A DNA stretch of 64,000 nt from Porphyromonadaceae bacterium W3.11 (GTDB lineage Bacteria > Bacteroidota > Bacteroidia > Bacteroidales > Porphyromonadaceae). The first letter of the stretch is position 1. Every line of letters begins with the position of its first letter. Made by a program: the position numbers and the translations under genes. The notes under the pieces are model-generated. The model did no database searches. It saw only the letters and a list, made by a program, of their open reading frames with translations, and was not told the DNA's origin. The stretch spans positions 140,001-204,000 of the forward strand of contig JAUISX010000003.1 in assembly GCA_030434245.1 (NCBI GenBank), read 5' to 3'. This document shows, one piece after another, positions 47,234-56,383 of the stretch.

Positions 47234-48169
47234 ATGAAAAATACAACTATTAATATTCATGCCAATGATGGCTTACCATTACACACCTATATATGGATGC
47301 CTGATAATGAAACTGATCTTAGGGCCATGCTCTTGATAGTACATGGTTCCGTAGAACATGCTAAGAGATATGAGCGATTTGCTAAGTTTTTAACTAAAAA
47401 TGGAATTGGCGTATATGCATTTGATTTACGTGGACATGGTAAAACAACAGATGTAAATAGTCCCGAATTTGCTCATATAGCCTACAAGACTGGATGGGAA
47501 CAAATACTACAAGACGTAGGAACAGTTCATGATAAAGTTAAGAGTGACTATCCAGACAAACCCAGGTTTTTATTCGGTCATAGTATGGGGTCCTTTGTGG
47601 TTAGGGATTATATTTCTAACTACTCTTCAGACTTTAACGGGTTGATATTAAGTGGCACAACTCTTGGGGCTATAGGTACCACTAAAATGCTCGTAAAGCT
47701 GACAGAATTTATGAATATATTCCACAAACAAACCTATAAGAGTAAGTTTATTCATAATCAAGTATATGGCAATCTTACTAAGTCTGTGGAAACCCCCCAA
47801 ACGCCTGTTGACTTCATATCTACAGATAAGGAGGAAGTTCAAAAATACATGGATGATGAGCTGTCAGGTGCAGGTATATCGCTAGGTTATGCACATGAGA
47901 TGGGGAAAGGGCTACTTATTGCTAGTGACAATAATACTATCAATAAGATACCTAAGGACTTACCTATACTAATTGCTTCTGGGCAAAAAGACCCTGTAGG
48001 AGGTAAAGATGGTGACCAGGTGATAGCTCTATATAATAAGTTCAAAGAAGTGGGGCTGAAAAATGTCACATTCAAACTTTATGAGGGGGTACGTCATGAA
48101 ATACTAAACGAGGTCAATCGTGATGAGGTCATGAATGACATGCTGAAGTGGATGAACGAGAACATGTAA
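47234..48169 (+). CDS. alpha/beta hydrolase (monoacylglycerol lipase / serine aminopeptidase S33-like)
   Basis: From the ATG at 47234 the protein has 311 residues. It begins MKNTTINIHANDGLPLHTY and has the oxyanion stretch LIVHGSVEHAKRY. The nucleophile elbow is GHSMGS (Ser117), with Asp253 in GQKDPVGG and His288 in VRHEI completing a plausible triad. Similar proteins hydrolyse lipid esters. Lacking a signal peptide, it is probably cytoplasmic. The earlier in-frame ATG at 47135 precedes a promoter-like box and is unlikely. A 20-bp hairpin follows. It is transcribed away from the receptor operon. Confidence 0.85.
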   Translation: MKNTTINIHANDGLPLHTYIWMPDNETDLRAMLLIVHGSVEHAKRYERFAKFLTKNGIGVYAFDLRGHGKTTDVNSPEFAHIAYKTGWEQILQDVGTVHDKVKSDYPDKPRFLFGHSMGSFVVRDYISNYSSDFNGLILSGTTLGAIGTTKMLVKLTEFMNIFHKQTYKSKFIHNQVYGNLTKSVETPQTPVDFISTDKEEVQKYMDDELSGAGISLGYAHEMGKGLLIASDNNTINKIPKDLPILIASGQKDPVGGKDGDQVIALYNKFKEVGLKNVTFKLYEGVRHEILNEVNRDEVMNDMLKWMNENM

Positions 48170-48204
48170 GCAGCACCACACAGTAAGGACCTCCGTTTTC
48201 TGAT

Positions 48205-48258
48205 AGGTCTTATTGGCTATTTATTTAAAAGCAATGCTATAAATAGCCAATAAGACCT
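48205..48258 (+). terminator. long-stem terminator of the hydrolase gene
   Basis: A 20-bp perfect inverted repeat (48205-48224 with 48239-48258) has a 14-nt loop and is followed by a weak TATTTTC tract. The stem is unusually long for a terminator. Confidence 0.65.
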
Positions 48259-48320
48259 CTATTTTCACTCAGCTCTCCATCACGTCTGTCACCGCGTTTG
48301 TAAGATTTTTTCAACATACA

Positions 48321-48403
48321 TTTATGTAAGTCTCACGTTTGTCTATCTTTCGTTTGTTTGACTATCGAAGATAACACTCGTGGGACTTACACACTTTTTG
48401 GGG
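48321..48403 (-). mobile_element. decayed IS256-family end (second scar)
   Basis: The segment aligns with the right end of the intact IS256 (19663-19747): it shares TGTAAGTCTCA at the start of the transposase region and GGGACTTACACACTTTTTGGGG at the terminus. The remaining inverted repeat ends abruptly in TATGG instead of ACAGTATC. The start codon of the transposase is lost (CTCAC replaces CTCAT), and nothing of the coding region remains. Confidence 0.75.
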
Positions 48404-48466
48404 TATGGATACAAAAAGTTTGAAAAAATCATATCCACTTATTGCGTATAGAAGAGGGATGATTTT

Positions 48467-49528
48467 TTATTCATCTCCAAACCTTAAAAGAAAGAATTCA
48501 CCACCCTTTTCATGCCCTATAATATATTGATCATCATAAGAAACAGCAATAGCATCTAGCCCTTTTTCTAAGTCATATGAGCAAACCACATTTCCCTTCC
48601 AGTCTAACTTATATATTCGGCACTTTGCTCTCTGATCATTTACAGCCGCCACCATTTCATTATATTTAATTCCCCAATGCAAAGCGTAAATGTAGTCTTT
48701 GTTAGAAGTGAAAAACTGGAATTGGGTTGGATTCAAACTCCATATATCTGCTTCTTCAAATGTAGTAGTGTCAATATTAGATTTAGTTATAGTCACGGCC
48801 TTACATTCTTGTTTTTCAAGATCATATATGTGTATTGTAGGGAATAACTGAAATCCAAATGCCGCTTTGTTTCGTTCAGGATTATAGACCAAACGACCAT
48901 GGTTTATTGCCCAAAATGGATATTTACTATCGTAAATAATCCTCTGTACCTCTGTTATTACAGTAGAGTCCCCTTCGTTATTTGATAAGTATATACCTTG
49001 ATAGCTGTCTTTGGGTCCTCGACCTATAAAATAATACTGTCGTGGAGATTTATAAAATGCTTGCTTTGCTTCTTGAACCATCTCACGGGGAACTTTTGCA
49101 CTTAAAGAGATCAAGGCATCATTTGTTTTAATAAGCGAATCCTCAACAATTCTGTATATATATGGATTGCTCCGTTCGTATGCGAACATATTATCCTCAT
49201 CATCCCAAAAGGCTATTGGGTCATACAAATAACGGTAATTATCATCCTTTATAAAGTAGCTCTTTTCATATGTTAATTGATGAGTACTTGTATCTATACC
49301 ATATCTACGAAATTCCTTAGTGCCAACACTACCTGAGTAGCTATAAGACATATAAAGTTTCCCCGAATTGATATGGAAAGCATCTAAGAATCCTATATTA
49401 GGGATAGAATCTACACTGAGCGGTATAAGCACTACATGCTGGGGATCTGATTTCTGACAACAGCTTAACCCCAATATAGACCCCAATATTGGTATCAAAA
49501 GAAATCTAAAAAAAGTATTTTTGCTCAT
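48467..49528 (-). CDS. BF3164-like (TolB-like 6-bladed propeller) lipoprotein
   Basis: The 353 residues have a lipoprotein signal (lipobox GLSCC) and a propeller-like body with repeated short strand patterns (LVYNPERNKAAFGFQLFPTIHIYDLE near the middle) typical of BF3164-like lipoproteins in Bacteroidetes. Function is unknown. It follows the GLPGLI and TonB-type genes on the same strand, separated by about 160 bp. It lies immediately inside the second IS scar, so the start of the flanking region may have been reshaped by insertion. Confidence 0.7.
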   Translation of the reverse strand: MSKNTFFRFLLIPILGSILGLSCCQKSDPQHVVLIPLSVDSIPNIGFLDAFHINSGKLYMSYSYSGSVGTKEFRRYGIDTSTHQLTYEKSYFIKDDNYRYLYDPIAFWDDEDNMFAYERSNPYIYRIVEDSLIKTNDALISLSAKVPREMVQEAKQAFYKSPRQYYFIGRGPKDSYQGIYLSNNEGDSTVITEVQRIIYDSKYPFWAINHGRLVYNPERNKAAFGFQLFPTIHIYDLEKQECKAVTITKSNIDTTTFEEADIWSLNPTQFQFFTSNKDYIYALHWGIKYNEMVAAVNDQRAKCRIYKLDWKGNVVCSYDLEKGLDAIAVSYDDQYIIGHEKGGEFFLLRFGDE

Positions 49529-49691
49529 AATCTCAACATCTTATTACTAAAACAATTCGCATTCTTGACAATATTACTCATCACTACTCCTCTATTATAA
49601 AATTCTAATAAGAGAGCATAAATTTCTGCTTTCCTTATATTAGATATACATATTACTAAATTCACACACCATTCATTATAAGTAAGAAGGG

Positions 49692-50573
49692 CTATAATAT
49701 TTCTATCGGGTCGAATTCATATACTTGATCGTCATTAGACCTTGGTCTAAAAACACCATCAGCACCACGCACGTTCACTCTAGTACCTGCTGAATGTAAA
49801 AAAGAATAGGGAGTGGTCATCATCCTTTTAATTACTTTGTCGGCTTCTTTAGGAGTACACTTTTGCTCTTTATCATATTTATACCTATAAATGCCCGACT
49901 TAGACGCAGTAAAGCTTGCTAACTCCCAAATAAACATTTTATCGGCATCCTCAATCTTGAGAATTAAGCCAGGGAGTCCTCCGCTAAACTTATATGGTCC
50001 ATATTGAAGAGGAATATCTAGCGTATACCAAGCAGTATATTCTCGTCCTCCAAACCTTGTCGTCGCTTTATTACACATATAACCATACATATTCTCTTCG
50101 TCATCTGTCGAAAACTCCCACTTTAAACGAGGTATATCAGATGAATAGCAAAGCGTGCCTGCATTAAGAAAAAGCCTATACTGTATATCACACTTTTTAG
50201 TTACATAGTTATTGAAAATCTCAAATGGATAAGGAGTTTCTGTATTACTAGATGTTGCTAATCCTTTTTCATAGTTAACGGTGGCAATTGAATCATAGTG
50301 GTAAATAGACTCACTGAAATCTTTAACCACCTTTCTACCTATCTGTACTACTCGAATATCCTCTTGATACTCCTGTTGCTTATAATGTCTCTTATACTTA
50401 AATGTATAAGTAGCCTTATACGTTGAAGTATCCAATTTCTCTTTATCCAACAGACTCTGAGGAGCTGGGGAAAAGCCCGATGCTAATTGAGCAGTGGAAG
50501 TAATACTAAAAACGAAGAATAAGAGACATATGCCCATTCCTCTCTTCAAACAATAAAAAATATTTTCCATCAT
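49692..50573 (-). CDS. GLPGLI family protein
   Basis: The 293 residues carry a signal peptide and the name-giving motif GGLPGLILKIED near residue 201, with the C-terminal 'TPYSFLHSAGTRVNVRG' region. GLPGLI proteins are surface or periplasmic proteins of unknown function, almost always found next to TonB-type barrel proteins. The barrel gene ends 36 bp upstream, so the two form a unit. No enzymatic motif is visible. Confidence 0.88.
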   Translation of the reverse strand: MMENIFYCLKRGMGICLLFFVFSITSTAQLASGFSPAPQSLLDKEKLDTSTYKATYTFKYKRHYKQQEYQEDIRVVQIGRKVVKDFSESIYHYDSIATVNYEKGLATSSNTETPYPFEIFNNYVTKKCDIQYRLFLNAGTLCYSSDIPRLKWEFSTDDEENMYGYMCNKATTRFGGREYTAWYTLDIPLQYGPYKFSGGLPGLILKIEDADKMFIWELASFTASKSGIYRYKYDKEQKCTPKEADKVIKRMMTTPYSFLHSAGTRVNVRGADGVFRPRSNDDQVYEFDPIEIL

Positions 50574-50609
50574 AATATTGTTCTCTTATAAAACAAATAA
50601 TAATTACAC

Positions 50610-53321
50610 TTAAATGATTCTATACCTTACCTTTACCATAAGGCTTCGTGGGCGTATTCGATAGTCATATCTACTTTCTGTCAATGCCGTGCTTGCTCCA
50701 TATAGATAACTTTTCTGATTAAAAAGATTATCAAGAGATAAAGTAAACATCCACTTCTCATAATTATATTTGGCATAAACCTCACCTAATAAAAAATTTC
50801 GATTAGCGGTGTTGAAGCTATTATAAAAGTGAGAAAATGATACTCCTAATGAAATATCAAGTGGCAACGAGAGGTCAATAGCTAAGGAGTTTTTCATAGT
50901 ATGTAGAGCAGGCATGGAGATACCGTTGTTCACTTTCCCTGAAGATTGGAAATAACTACCATCATAGCTCACAAAGAGCCAAGGAACTGGAGCTAAGCTA
51001 ATATCCCAATCCAACAGAAGAGACTTTCCAAAATATCTCATTACCTCCTCCTGCCTCAATATCGGATTACTGATATAGCTATATCTCGCGAGCACTTCAA
51101 GTTTTAAACGCTTCCAATAATAACTTTGACTCGCACGCAATGAGACTGAAAAAATATCCAGTCGTTCATCAGTCTCCTGACTATTTATACGCTCTAGAAT
51201 TCCATCAAAAACACTCCCATAAAGTACCTCTGGATACTCTCGAGTCCACTTAATATCTCCTCCTAGAAATAACATAGAGGCAATATTTTTGTGATCATAA
51301 GAAAGAGAATAGCTTTCTAATCGAGATTGATTCAATGTAATATGATCATAGGCTGTAAGTTGGCGATAAGAGGTCAGTACAGACTCGCTGTACAAGTTCT
51401 CCATAGCTGGCTTAGAATATCCCCAATAGCCATTAAATCTCAATTCGTCAGTTCCTCCAATGTCATACTTAAGAAACAATGTAGGCTCCAATATAACCCT
51501 GTGCTTCACCTCGGTTTTTTCCCTTATATTATCCAAAGAGAAATATCTATAATCACAAGAAAGAGATAATCGAGCGTAAAATCTTCTGATACTAGCACTA
51601 AAATTTAAGTCCACTCCTCCATTGAATTCACTAAGAGTTAAATCATTCTGATAAGTTTCTAACAACGTTTGAAGACTATTTTTGTTGTAATTCGCATAAA
51701 TAGCAGGATGAATTTGAAGCCGTCCCCAGACAATTGCAGCGAGAAAATTGAGTCGATTTTCAAGGGAAATATTATTTCGCCACACCTCCTGAAGTATTGT
51801 TTGTCCTGAAAGTGCATTAGGAAATAAATTGGGTCTCACGGTCAATTGATGAGGTCGCTTTTCAAAGTTGGCTTTTGATATAAAGTCTATACCTTTATCA
51901 GACGTTGTACGCTTAACAAGATGAAAATAGTTACTTAATCGATAATTCTCGTTGTTACTTTGTTGATGAATATTCTGACCTGCGAAAATACTGCTCTTAG
52001 CTTCCTCCTTATTGTAATCAAACCTTAGCTGCTCTTTAATATAAGTTGTCTTTTCATTTAAGAGATATGTAGCAATGCCATAAAGCATATTACTTCGGCT
52101 CTCTCCACTAAAAAGCTCTTCTAATTGTACGACACTCTTATCTGGGAGCTGATTGAGGACTTTTGAATGACGCTCTCTATTATAGAAATTATTTAGATAT
52201 GCTAAGTTGAATCCCAGTTCACCCTTCTGTCCAACCCTAAAAATATTATTATATGTCCCTGAATGTGACCTATTCATATAATGATATTTCTTCTTAATAT
52301 TTGGAGGACCAGGCATTTCGATCTGTGTAAGTATTGGTGTTTTTGATAAATCATAACCATCAAATGATCGAAGTTCTTGCATCAAATCAACTCCAGAGTT
52401 ATTTCCCTTATACGTGGCGAGTAATTGACTATTACGATTAAAGGAAGTCGCAATTAACTCATTCTCCCATAACGCTTTTTTATCATATCCTACTCCTAAG
52501 GTTCCTATTAGATTAAAAACCCCTTTCACTCCACTTTTCAATTTTAAATTAATAGAAGCCCGTTCCTCTGGAAGTAGGTCTTTTAAGGCCTCGACATCTT
52601 GATGATTTTCAAGCAATTGAATAGAAGCAATACTATTAGGATCTATGCTATTAGTAGCTATCCCATATCTCCCTTTCATCAAATCCAATCCCTCAATATA
52701 GAAATTCTTAATAGGTAATCCCTTATAAAAAATTTGCCCTAACTCAGAAACAGAGATCCCAGGAATACGGCCTAACACTTGTCCAATAGAGATGTCGGTT
52801 TTATTCTGAAATGCAGGTACACTGTAATTAATTGTATCACCACGAGAGTATATCTTATCAGCCCTAATGACTACCTCTGGTAACTCCTGTGCTTTCTCTT
52901 CAACAACAATATCTTGATTCATTGAACGATTAGGAAAAACGATAGACTTGGGTGTAATGCCAATACCGGTAAGATTAATAAGAATACTATCGGATTCAAC
53001 AGCAAATGTCAGCACAAAAGAGCCATCTAAATCCGAAAGACTATGTGAGATTACTTTATACTTATTATTTGTATGTGATGCAAAAACATTTACATCAGAA
53101 ATACCTTCTCCAGATGCTGACACAATACGTCCAGAAATTGTATGAGACTCATTACTTTGTGCTAAAGCAGTATTAAAAACACAGCATAACAAGGCTAATT
53201 GTACGAAACAAGCCTTCAAGATACAGTCTAGAGCAAAAAAAGATATGGATAGGAGTTTTTTATCTATCAGAACCCTACCGAAACACAGCTCTTTTTCTCT
53301 GCTATTTTTGTATTCACACAT
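50610..53321 (-). CDS. large TonB-type outer membrane barrel with carboxypeptidase-regulatory domain
   Basis: The 903 residues have an N-terminal segment of about 55 residues ending ALAQS, a CarboxypepD-reg-like domain (HTISGRIVSASGEGISDVNVFAS), a plug-like region (SIGQVLGRIPGISVSELGQIFYKGLPIKNFYIEGLDL), and a long barrel ending MVKVRYRII. The protein belongs to the barrel group that accompanies GLPGLI proteins. Its ligand is unknown. The N-terminal ~40 residues before the hydrophobic stretch are longer than usual; a shorter start is possible, but no better ATG is visible. Confidence 0.82.
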   Translation of the reverse strand: MCEYKNSREKELCFGRVLIDKKLLSISFFALDCILKACFVQLALLCCVFNTALAQSNESHTISGRIVSASGEGISDVNVFASHTNNKYKVISHSLSDLDGSFVLTFAVESDSILINLTGIGITPKSIVFPNRSMNQDIVVEEKAQELPEVVIRADKIYSRGDTINYSVPAFQNKTDISIGQVLGRIPGISVSELGQIFYKGLPIKNFYIEGLDLMKGRYGIATNSIDPNSIASIQLLENHQDVEALKDLLPEERASINLKLKSGVKGVFNLIGTLGVGYDKKALWENELIATSFNRNSQLLATYKGNNSGVDLMQELRSFDGYDLSKTPILTQIEMPGPPNIKKKYHYMNRSHSGTYNNIFRVGQKGELGFNLAYLNNFYNRERHSKVLNQLPDKSVVQLEELFSGESRSNMLYGIATYLLNEKTTYIKEQLRFDYNKEEAKSSIFAGQNIHQQSNNENYRLSNYFHLVKRTTSDKGIDFISKANFEKRPHQLTVRPNLFPNALSGQTILQEVWRNNISLENRLNFLAAIVWGRLQIHPAIYANYNKNSLQTLLETYQNDLTLSEFNGGVDLNFSASIRRFYARLSLSCDYRYFSLDNIREKTEVKHRVILEPTLFLKYDIGGTDELRFNGYWGYSKPAMENLYSESVLTSYRQLTAYDHITLNQSRLESYSLSYDHKNIASMLFLGGDIKWTREYPEVLYGSVFDGILERINSQETDERLDIFSVSLRASQSYYWKRLKLEVLARYSYISNPILRQEEVMRYFGKSLLLDWDISLAPVPWLFVSYDGSYFQSSGKVNNGISMPALHTMKNSLAIDLSLPLDISLGVSFSHFYNSFNTANRNFLLGEVYAKYNYEKWMFTLSLDNLFNQKSYLYGASTALTESRYDYRIRPRSLMVKVRYRII

Positions 53322-53696
53322 ATTTTCATAGATTAGCTTTTAACCTCATAAAAAGTGCATTTCGTATCAAATTACGCTATGAAATATATACAAAATATAA
53401 ATATTAACAAAAAAAAAGCCTCTTGCTTTTTATTTTTTTAACATTCAAAAGAATTTTCAATAGATTTATGACCTCTCAGTAAGAAATACGCGATATCTTT
53501 TTAACCTACTCTTCACTTTCTTCTGGATTCACAGCATCAACAGAATCAAATGAATGGAGTAATCATGAATTTAATGAGTATAAATAACAGGTTGTATGTA
53601 TTGTATTCAAAAGAGAGGAGCAGCAAGACGAAAACTGAGAGGAAAGCGAGGAGAATTAAGATAAATGATTTAACTTTGTAGAGTTATAAATCATAG
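53322..53696. other. divergent region before the EamA gene
   Basis: AT-rich with no coding gene that I can support. A TAACTTTG -7-like box lies at 53671-53678 on the plus strand without a matching -33 box. Confidence 0.5.
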
Positions 53697-53719
53697 GTGG
53701 GGACAGCCCCACGTTTTTT
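53697..53719 (+). terminator. terminator-like hairpin in the EamA 5' leader
   Basis: GTGGGG-ACAG-CCCCAC is followed by GTTTTTTT and ends 11 bp before the ATG at 53731. A factor-independent terminator placed here would have to be read through to express the gene, so it may be an attenuator. Confidence 0.65.
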
Positions 53720-53730
53720 TATTTACTATT

Positions 53731-54678
53731 ATGAATAACAAGGCGAAAGGATACCTCTATGGGCTTCTTTCTTCTAGTTCGTTTGGCTTAATACCGCTAT
53801 TTACCGTTCCTCTTCTAATAGGAGGGATGACAACGCCTACCGTGCTGTTATACCGATTTGGTCTAGCATCGATATTGGTGGCTATAGTTCTTAAAATGCG
53901 TGGGCAGAGCTTTAAAATAGCTCGCAAGAACATTAAATGGGTAATGGTTCTTGGAATACAGTACTTCTGCACTGCTTTCCTATTACAAATAGGCTATAAG
54001 TATATGACCACAGGAGCCGCTACCGTATTACACTTCATGTACCCCATATTCACGGCTCTCTTAATGTTTATCTTCTTCAAACAGAGACTAGGCTACCTAG
54101 GACAGATAGCTATCATAATGGCCATTTTAGGTGTAGGCTTGATGTCAGGACTTAACAATGCCAGCGTGAACTCCTTTAATGGAGTCCTCATCGTCCTTCT
54201 GAGTGCCTTAGGCTATGCAGTATATATAGTGGTAGTCAATAAGAGTAGCGTTGGAGAGGTACCGCCATTGGTCTTGAACTTTTATGTTCTCACCGTTGCA
54301 GCACTTTGCTATGTCGGATATGCTTCAGCCTCCGGAGGTTTTAGACTGCCTTACAACGCTTATGAATGGACTAATGCGATACTTCTCGCAGCTATTCCAA
54401 CGGTCTTATCCAACCTTTTTCTAGTCAAAGCCATCCCTATCATAGGCTCTACACCTACCTCTATCATGGGCGCATTAGAACCACTTACAGCAGTGGTCGT
54501 AGGTGTTATTGCATTTGGAGAACCGCTGACAAAAACTAGTATTATAGGGATTTTTCTGGTGATTAATGCGGTGGTGTTACTGGTCCTTAGCCAGAAACTA
54601 GCTAAGCGTTCATCCATTCATTCGTCCCAGAAGTCATCGAAATCCCAGCTATCCTCATCCTCAGGCTCATCCAAATAA
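53731..54678 (+). CDS. EamA/DMT superfamily transporter
   Basis: The 315 residues show ten hydrophobic helices in two EamA repeats (GLIPLFTVPLLIGG near the start, then GAATVLHFMYPIFTALLMF and IGSTPTSIMGALEPLTAVV). Such proteins export or import small metabolites such as amino acids, but the substrate is unknown. The last ~25 residues are Ser/Lys-rich ([19 protein letters not shown]) and lie in the 61-bp overlap with the opposing S4 gene. A terminator-like hairpin lies in its short leader. Confidence 0.85.
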   Translation: MNNKAKGYLYGLLSSSSFGLIPLFTVPLLIGGMTTPTVLLYRFGLASILVAIVLKMRGQSFKIARKNIKWVMVLGIQYFCTAFLLQIGYKYMTTGAATVLHFMYPIFTALLMFIFFKQRLGYLGQIAIIMAILGVGLMSGLNNASVNSFNGVLIVLLSALGYAVYIVVVNKSSVGEVPPLVLNFYVLTVAALCYVGYASASGGFRLPYNAYEWTNAILLAAIPTVLSNLFLVKAIPIIGSTPTSIMGALEPLTAVVVGVIAFGEPLTKTSIIGIFLVINAVVLLVLSQKLAKRSSIHSSQKSSKSQLSSSSGSSK

Positions 54679-55082
54679 CTCTCCTCCCACCAATCCGCAG
54701 ATTGTTTGGAATGGATGAACTGCTCTAAGTCACGACGATCTTTTTTGGTAGGTCTCCCTAACCCTTTAGGACGACCTTGATAGCCAGATAATTTTTGGAG
54801 TTCAAGGATCTCATATTCACTAGCAGGAGTAACATTCTTGAGATATTTCTCCACCAGCTTAGCCCCTACTCTATTATTAACCAAATCAATAATCTCAAAA
54901 GAAAAAGTAATTGGTGGTTTACGCACTCGTATCACGTCTCCAACCTCCACCATTGAGGAGGGTTTGAGCGTACGATCACCTTTCATAACCCGTCCTTTCT
55001 TACAAGCATCAGCTGCAATAGAGCGAGTCTTAAATACTCTAGTAGCCCAGAGCCACTTATCAATCCTTTGTTGATTCGCCAT
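54618..55082 (-). CDS. S4 domain RNA-binding protein (Hsp15/HslR-like)
   Basis: The 154 residues begin with an S4 RNA-binding domain ([26 protein letters not shown], then VRKPPITF), followed by a variable middle and a very acidic C-terminus ([17 protein letters not shown]). E. coli Hsp15 rescues stalled 50S subunits; a similar role is plausible. Its start overlaps the end of pth by 23 bp, so the two are translationally coupled. Its 3' end overlaps the convergent EamA gene by 61 bp, and the acidic tail lies entirely within that overlap. Confidence 0.85.
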   Translation of the reverse strand: MANQQRIDKWLWATRVFKTRSIAADACKKGRVMKGDRTLKPSSMVEVGDVIRVRKPPITFSFEIIDLVNNRVGAKLVEKYLKNVTPASEYEILELQKLSGYQGRPKGLGRPTKKDRRDLEQFIHSKQSADWWEESYLDEPEDEDSWDFDDFWDE

Positions 55083-55692
55083 CTTCTCTTTTAATCTCGA
55101 TAGGTTTTGTCTTTTTCTTCGGTGCAGTCTTATTAAATTGGTTCATAGCGATATTGATGCCAGCCAGACAAAAAGTTTCGATAATCTTTGCACCTGTCTT
55201 GCACAATTCAGGTAATGCTTCCATCTCCTCCTGATCGAACGGCTCTAAGACATAAGCTACCTGAGCTCCCTTAGGAAAATCATTACCGATCCCAACTCGA
55301 AGTCGTGCATATGCTTGTGTACCTAGAGTGGTTTGAATATGTTTCAGCCCATTATGCCCGCCATCACTTCCTTTGCCTTTCAGACGTAATTGGCCAAAAG
55401 GCAAAGCCAGCTCGTCCACAATCACAAGGAGATTCTCGAGAGGTATATTCTCTTCCTTCATCCAATAACGCACGGCATTACCACTAAGGTTCATAAAGGT
55501 AGAGGGTTTGACCACTACGAGCTCTTTATTTTTAAGACGAATACGGGCTACGGAAGCGTATCTCTTTGGCTCGAACATTGCACGATCGCCCACTAATTCA
55601 TCAACCACCATAAAGCCAGCATTATGTCTGGTACCCTCGTACTCTGGACCTATATTACCTAAGCCGACAATCAAAAATTTATTTTCGTTCAT
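55060..55692 (-). CDS. pth: peptidyl-tRNA hydrolase
   Basis: Pth releases tRNA from peptidyl-tRNA that has dropped off ribosomes. The 210 residues have the catalytic His in [14 protein letters not shown], the conserved [39 protein letters not shown] and LRVGIG. I choose the ATG at 55690-55692 ([13 protein letters not shown]), preceded by a ribosome site AAGGAG; the longer reading starts within DUF3109. A C-terminal Lys-rich tail follows. It overlaps the DUF3109 gene by 14 bp and the S4 gene by 23 bp, forming a tight unit. Confidence 0.95.
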   Translation of the reverse strand: MNENKFLIVGLGNIGPEYEGTRHNAGFMVVDELVGDRAMFEPKRYASVARIRLKNKELVVVKPSTFMNLSGNAVRYWMKEENIPLENLLVIVDELALPFGQLRLKGKGSDGGHNGLKHIQTTLGTQAYARLRVGIGNDFPKGAQVAYVLEPFDQEEMEALPELCKTGAKIIETFCLAGINIAMNQFNKTAPKKKTKPIEIKREDGESTKD

Positions 55693-56281
55693 CTCCTTTT
55701 TCCTTATTCCTAAAGTACTCTTCAGCCTCTTCCAAAAGTTTGCCATACCATTCCTCTCCATACGCTCTGATTAATGGAGCTTCTAAAAAACGATACAATC
55801 GGATGCCGTTGCGTTTCCCGTTCTCTCTAGCAGGCTCGCAAATGGGCCGCCAACGGACATAATTAAGTGCCTGACCTGTATGCAACTGCTGTACTCTAAC
55901 AGGAAATAGATGACAGGATATAGGCTTATATAGCGTATCATTCCGTCCTTCACTACAAGCTTTTTCAAAAGCACATCTAGCACTTCCATCTTTCTCGAAA
56001 GTAGTAAAGACGCACTCTTTGCCCTCAATGATATTGGTAACCATATCTCCATCAAGGTCAGTGTACATCAAGCCTCTATCTTCTATATAGGATTTATTCT
56101 TCTGGGAAAGATAGGATTCAATACTAGGATAAGCTTTGCAAATAAGCTGCTCCTCCACCTCTAGTATAGGAGCCCCTGACTCTCCCTCAACACAACAAGC
56201 ACCTTTGCAAGCCTCGAGGTCACACTCAAAGTAAGTCTCTAGTACATCAGTACTAACGATTACGTCATCTATTATTATCAT
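55679..56281 (-). CDS. DUF3109 family cysteine-rich protein
   Basis: The 200 residues have the cysteine-rich N-terminal motif [22 protein letters not shown] and a second cluster ([23 protein letters not shown], then ISCHLFPVR). They probably bind zinc or a [Fe-S] cluster like the YkgJ-type domain. Function is unknown. It lies between rplY and pth and is probably transcribed with the latter after reading past the rplY terminator. Confidence 0.8.
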   Translation of the reverse strand: MIIIDDVIVSTDVLETYFECDLEACKGACCVEGESGAPILEVEEQLICKAYPSIESYLSQKNKSYIEDRGLMYTDLDGDMVTNIIEGKECVFTTFEKDGSARCAFEKACSEGRNDTLYKPISCHLFPVRVQQLHTGQALNYVRWRPICEPARENGKRNGIRLYRFLEAPLIRAYGEEWYGKLLEEAEEYFRNKEKGDERK

Positions 56282-56302
56282 CTATTCTCTATAATATAAA
56301 AA

Positions 56303-56335
56303 CAGTGGGCAAGACGCCTTAGCGACTGCCCACTG
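56303..56335 (-). terminator. terminator of rplY
   Basis: CAGTGGGCA (56303-56311) pairs with TGCCCACTG (56327-56335). On the minus strand it is followed by TTTTTATA. It lies before the DUF3109 start. Confidence 0.8.
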
Positions 56336-56383
56336 ATGTAAGTCAAATTCTCAATCGCTTTATCTGCGAATGTGACAAGTCGA

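Noticed and set aside
55693-55761. upstream start of pth
   Set aside because: The added residues lie inside the DUF3109 coding region and precede the family's normal N-terminus (FLIVGLGN).
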